From positions 1-64,000 of the forward strand of contig JARKUZ010000078.1 of assembly GCA_029851945.1 (NCBI GenBank): a stretch of 64,000 bases of DNA, written 5' to 3'. A program made the position numbers and the translations under genes. This DNA is from Terrisporobacter sp. (GTDB taxonomy: Bacteria > Bacillota_A > Clostridia > Peptostreptococcales > Peptostreptococcaceae). Positions 63,550 to 64,000 of this stretch are shown one piece after another. The notes beneath the pieces were generated by a model. The model was not told the DNA's origin. It ran no database searches and saw only the letters and a program-made list of their open reading frames with translations. Position 1 is the first letter of the stretch. Each line of letters opens with the position of its first letter.

Positions 63550-64000
63550 TGAAGAATAATCAATTAGAATTAGGACAAGAATCTATTGGTAAATTACTTT
63601 TAAAATATTCAGTACCAGCAATAATAGGGATGATGGTAAATGCTCTTTATAATGTAGTAGATAGAATATTTATAGGTAATATACCAGGAGTAGGGCCTAT
63701 GGCAATAGCTGGGCTTGGCGTAACTATGCCTATATTAACGATATTACTAGCGTTTGGTATGCTTGTAGGTGTTGGTTCAGCAACTAATGTTTCTATAAAG
63801 TTAGGACAAGGTAAGAAAGAAGAAGCTCAAAATATAATAGGTAGTGGTATGATATTAACAATAACAATAGGCTTGTTTTTAACTGTTATAGGAATACTGT
63901 TTTCAAATCAAATATTAAATATGTTTGGTGCTAGTGATGCCACATTATATTATGCAAAATCTTACACAAATATAATAATGCTTGGCGCAGTATTTAATAT
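63549..64000 (+). CDS. MATE family efflux transporter (MepA-like), N-terminal part only
   Basis: The first 150 codons of a MATE exporter, cut by the window edge. It begins ELGQESIGKLLLKYSVPAII and has MVNALYNVVDRIFIGNIPG and FGMLVGVGSATNVSIKLGQG, typical of MepA-like proteins. Translationally coupled to the MarR gene by a one-base overlap and preceded by AGGAGG inside it. Confidence 0.92.
   Translation, partial: MKNNQLELGQESIGKLLLKYSVPAIIGMMVNALYNVVDRIFIGNIPGVGPMAIAGLGVTMPILTILLAFGMLVGVGSATNVSIKLGQGKKEEAQNIIGSGMILTITIGLFLTVIGILFSNQILNMFGASDATLYYAKSYTNIIMLGAVFN

Noticed and set aside
1..64000. CRISPR arrays, tRNA and rRNA genes, toxin-antitoxin or other defence loci
   Set aside because: No regularly spaced repeats, no cloverleaf or rRNA-like conserved sequence and no recognisable defence genes were seen by eye; weak candidates could be missed without a search tool.

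Overview
The window is low-GC DNA (dominated by A/T, AT-rich codon use, strong AGGAGG-type ribosome binding sites) from an anaerobic, probably spore-forming Firmicute. The nadABC/niaR locus, the complete anaerobic (cobalt-early) cobalamin pathway, the SAM-I riboswitch in front of a MetT-type transporter, the glmS ribozyme and the DUF6512 and CD3072/TudS-type genes together suggest the Peptostreptococcaceae (a Clostridioides/Paraclostridium/Paeniclostridium relative). This is inferred from gene content; no rRNA is present to confirm it.

Layout. 1-125: the edge of an IS150-type (IS3 family) insertion sequence. 210-5560: a Ca2+/Na+ exchanger, a 14-TM drug efflux pump, a YdcF-like protein and a secreted, cell-wall-anchored GH20 hexosaminidase. 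5710-9497: the NAD de novo operon nadA-nadB-nadC (minus strand), divergent from its probable repressor niaR; a perfect 40-bp palindrome overlaps the nad -10 box. 9676-12736: a MerR regulator, a MATE pump with an odd GC-rich N-terminal insertion, and an HD phosphohydrolase.

12910-34276 is the centrepiece. One cobalamin riboswitch plus terminator controls the cobalt importer cbiMNQO. A second controls a 19-gene run, cbiP-cbiA-cbiB-cobD-pduX-cbiC-D-E-T-F-G-H-J-K-L-hemC-cobA/hemD-hemB, ending in a PP-loop ATPase gene. With the precorrin-2 dehydrogenase gene just downstream (34409), the genes convert 5-aminolevulinate to adenosylcobinamide phosphate, apart from the adenosyltransferase. hemA/hemL and the nucleotide-loop genes (cobU/S/T/C) are not in the window.

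35088-50400 is a mosaic of small transcription units: VanZ, an aromatic acid exporter-like protein, a TTD14-like ATPase/CYTH protein, a zinc-ribbon lipoprotein, BrnQ, two ABC-2 permeases without an ATPase, NhaA with an N-terminal frameshift, a Crp/Fnr regulator, a RelA/SpoT-domain synthetase, a holin-like membrane protein and a rhodanese. 50698-64000 holds thioredoxin, an SH3/NlpC-P60 hydrolase, SAM-riboswitch/MetT, UppP, glmS ribozyme/GlmS, a PHP phosphatase, a DUF6512 protein lacking a normal start codon, a class-V aminotransferase fold enzyme, and a MarR/MATE pair that runs off the end.

Not obvious from long ORFs: four gene relics (tpx, a MATE C-terminus, a CD3072/TudS-type gene, yitT), and a family of short GC-rich structured repeats, clearest between cbiL and hemC, with a probable degraded copy inside the variable loop of the first cobalamin riboswitch and a similar GC-rich island in frame in a MATE gene. 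I saw no CRISPR array, tRNA, rRNA or recognisable defence system, and no new multi-gene system that I could defend; the repeat family and its contact with the riboswitch is the most unusual signal.
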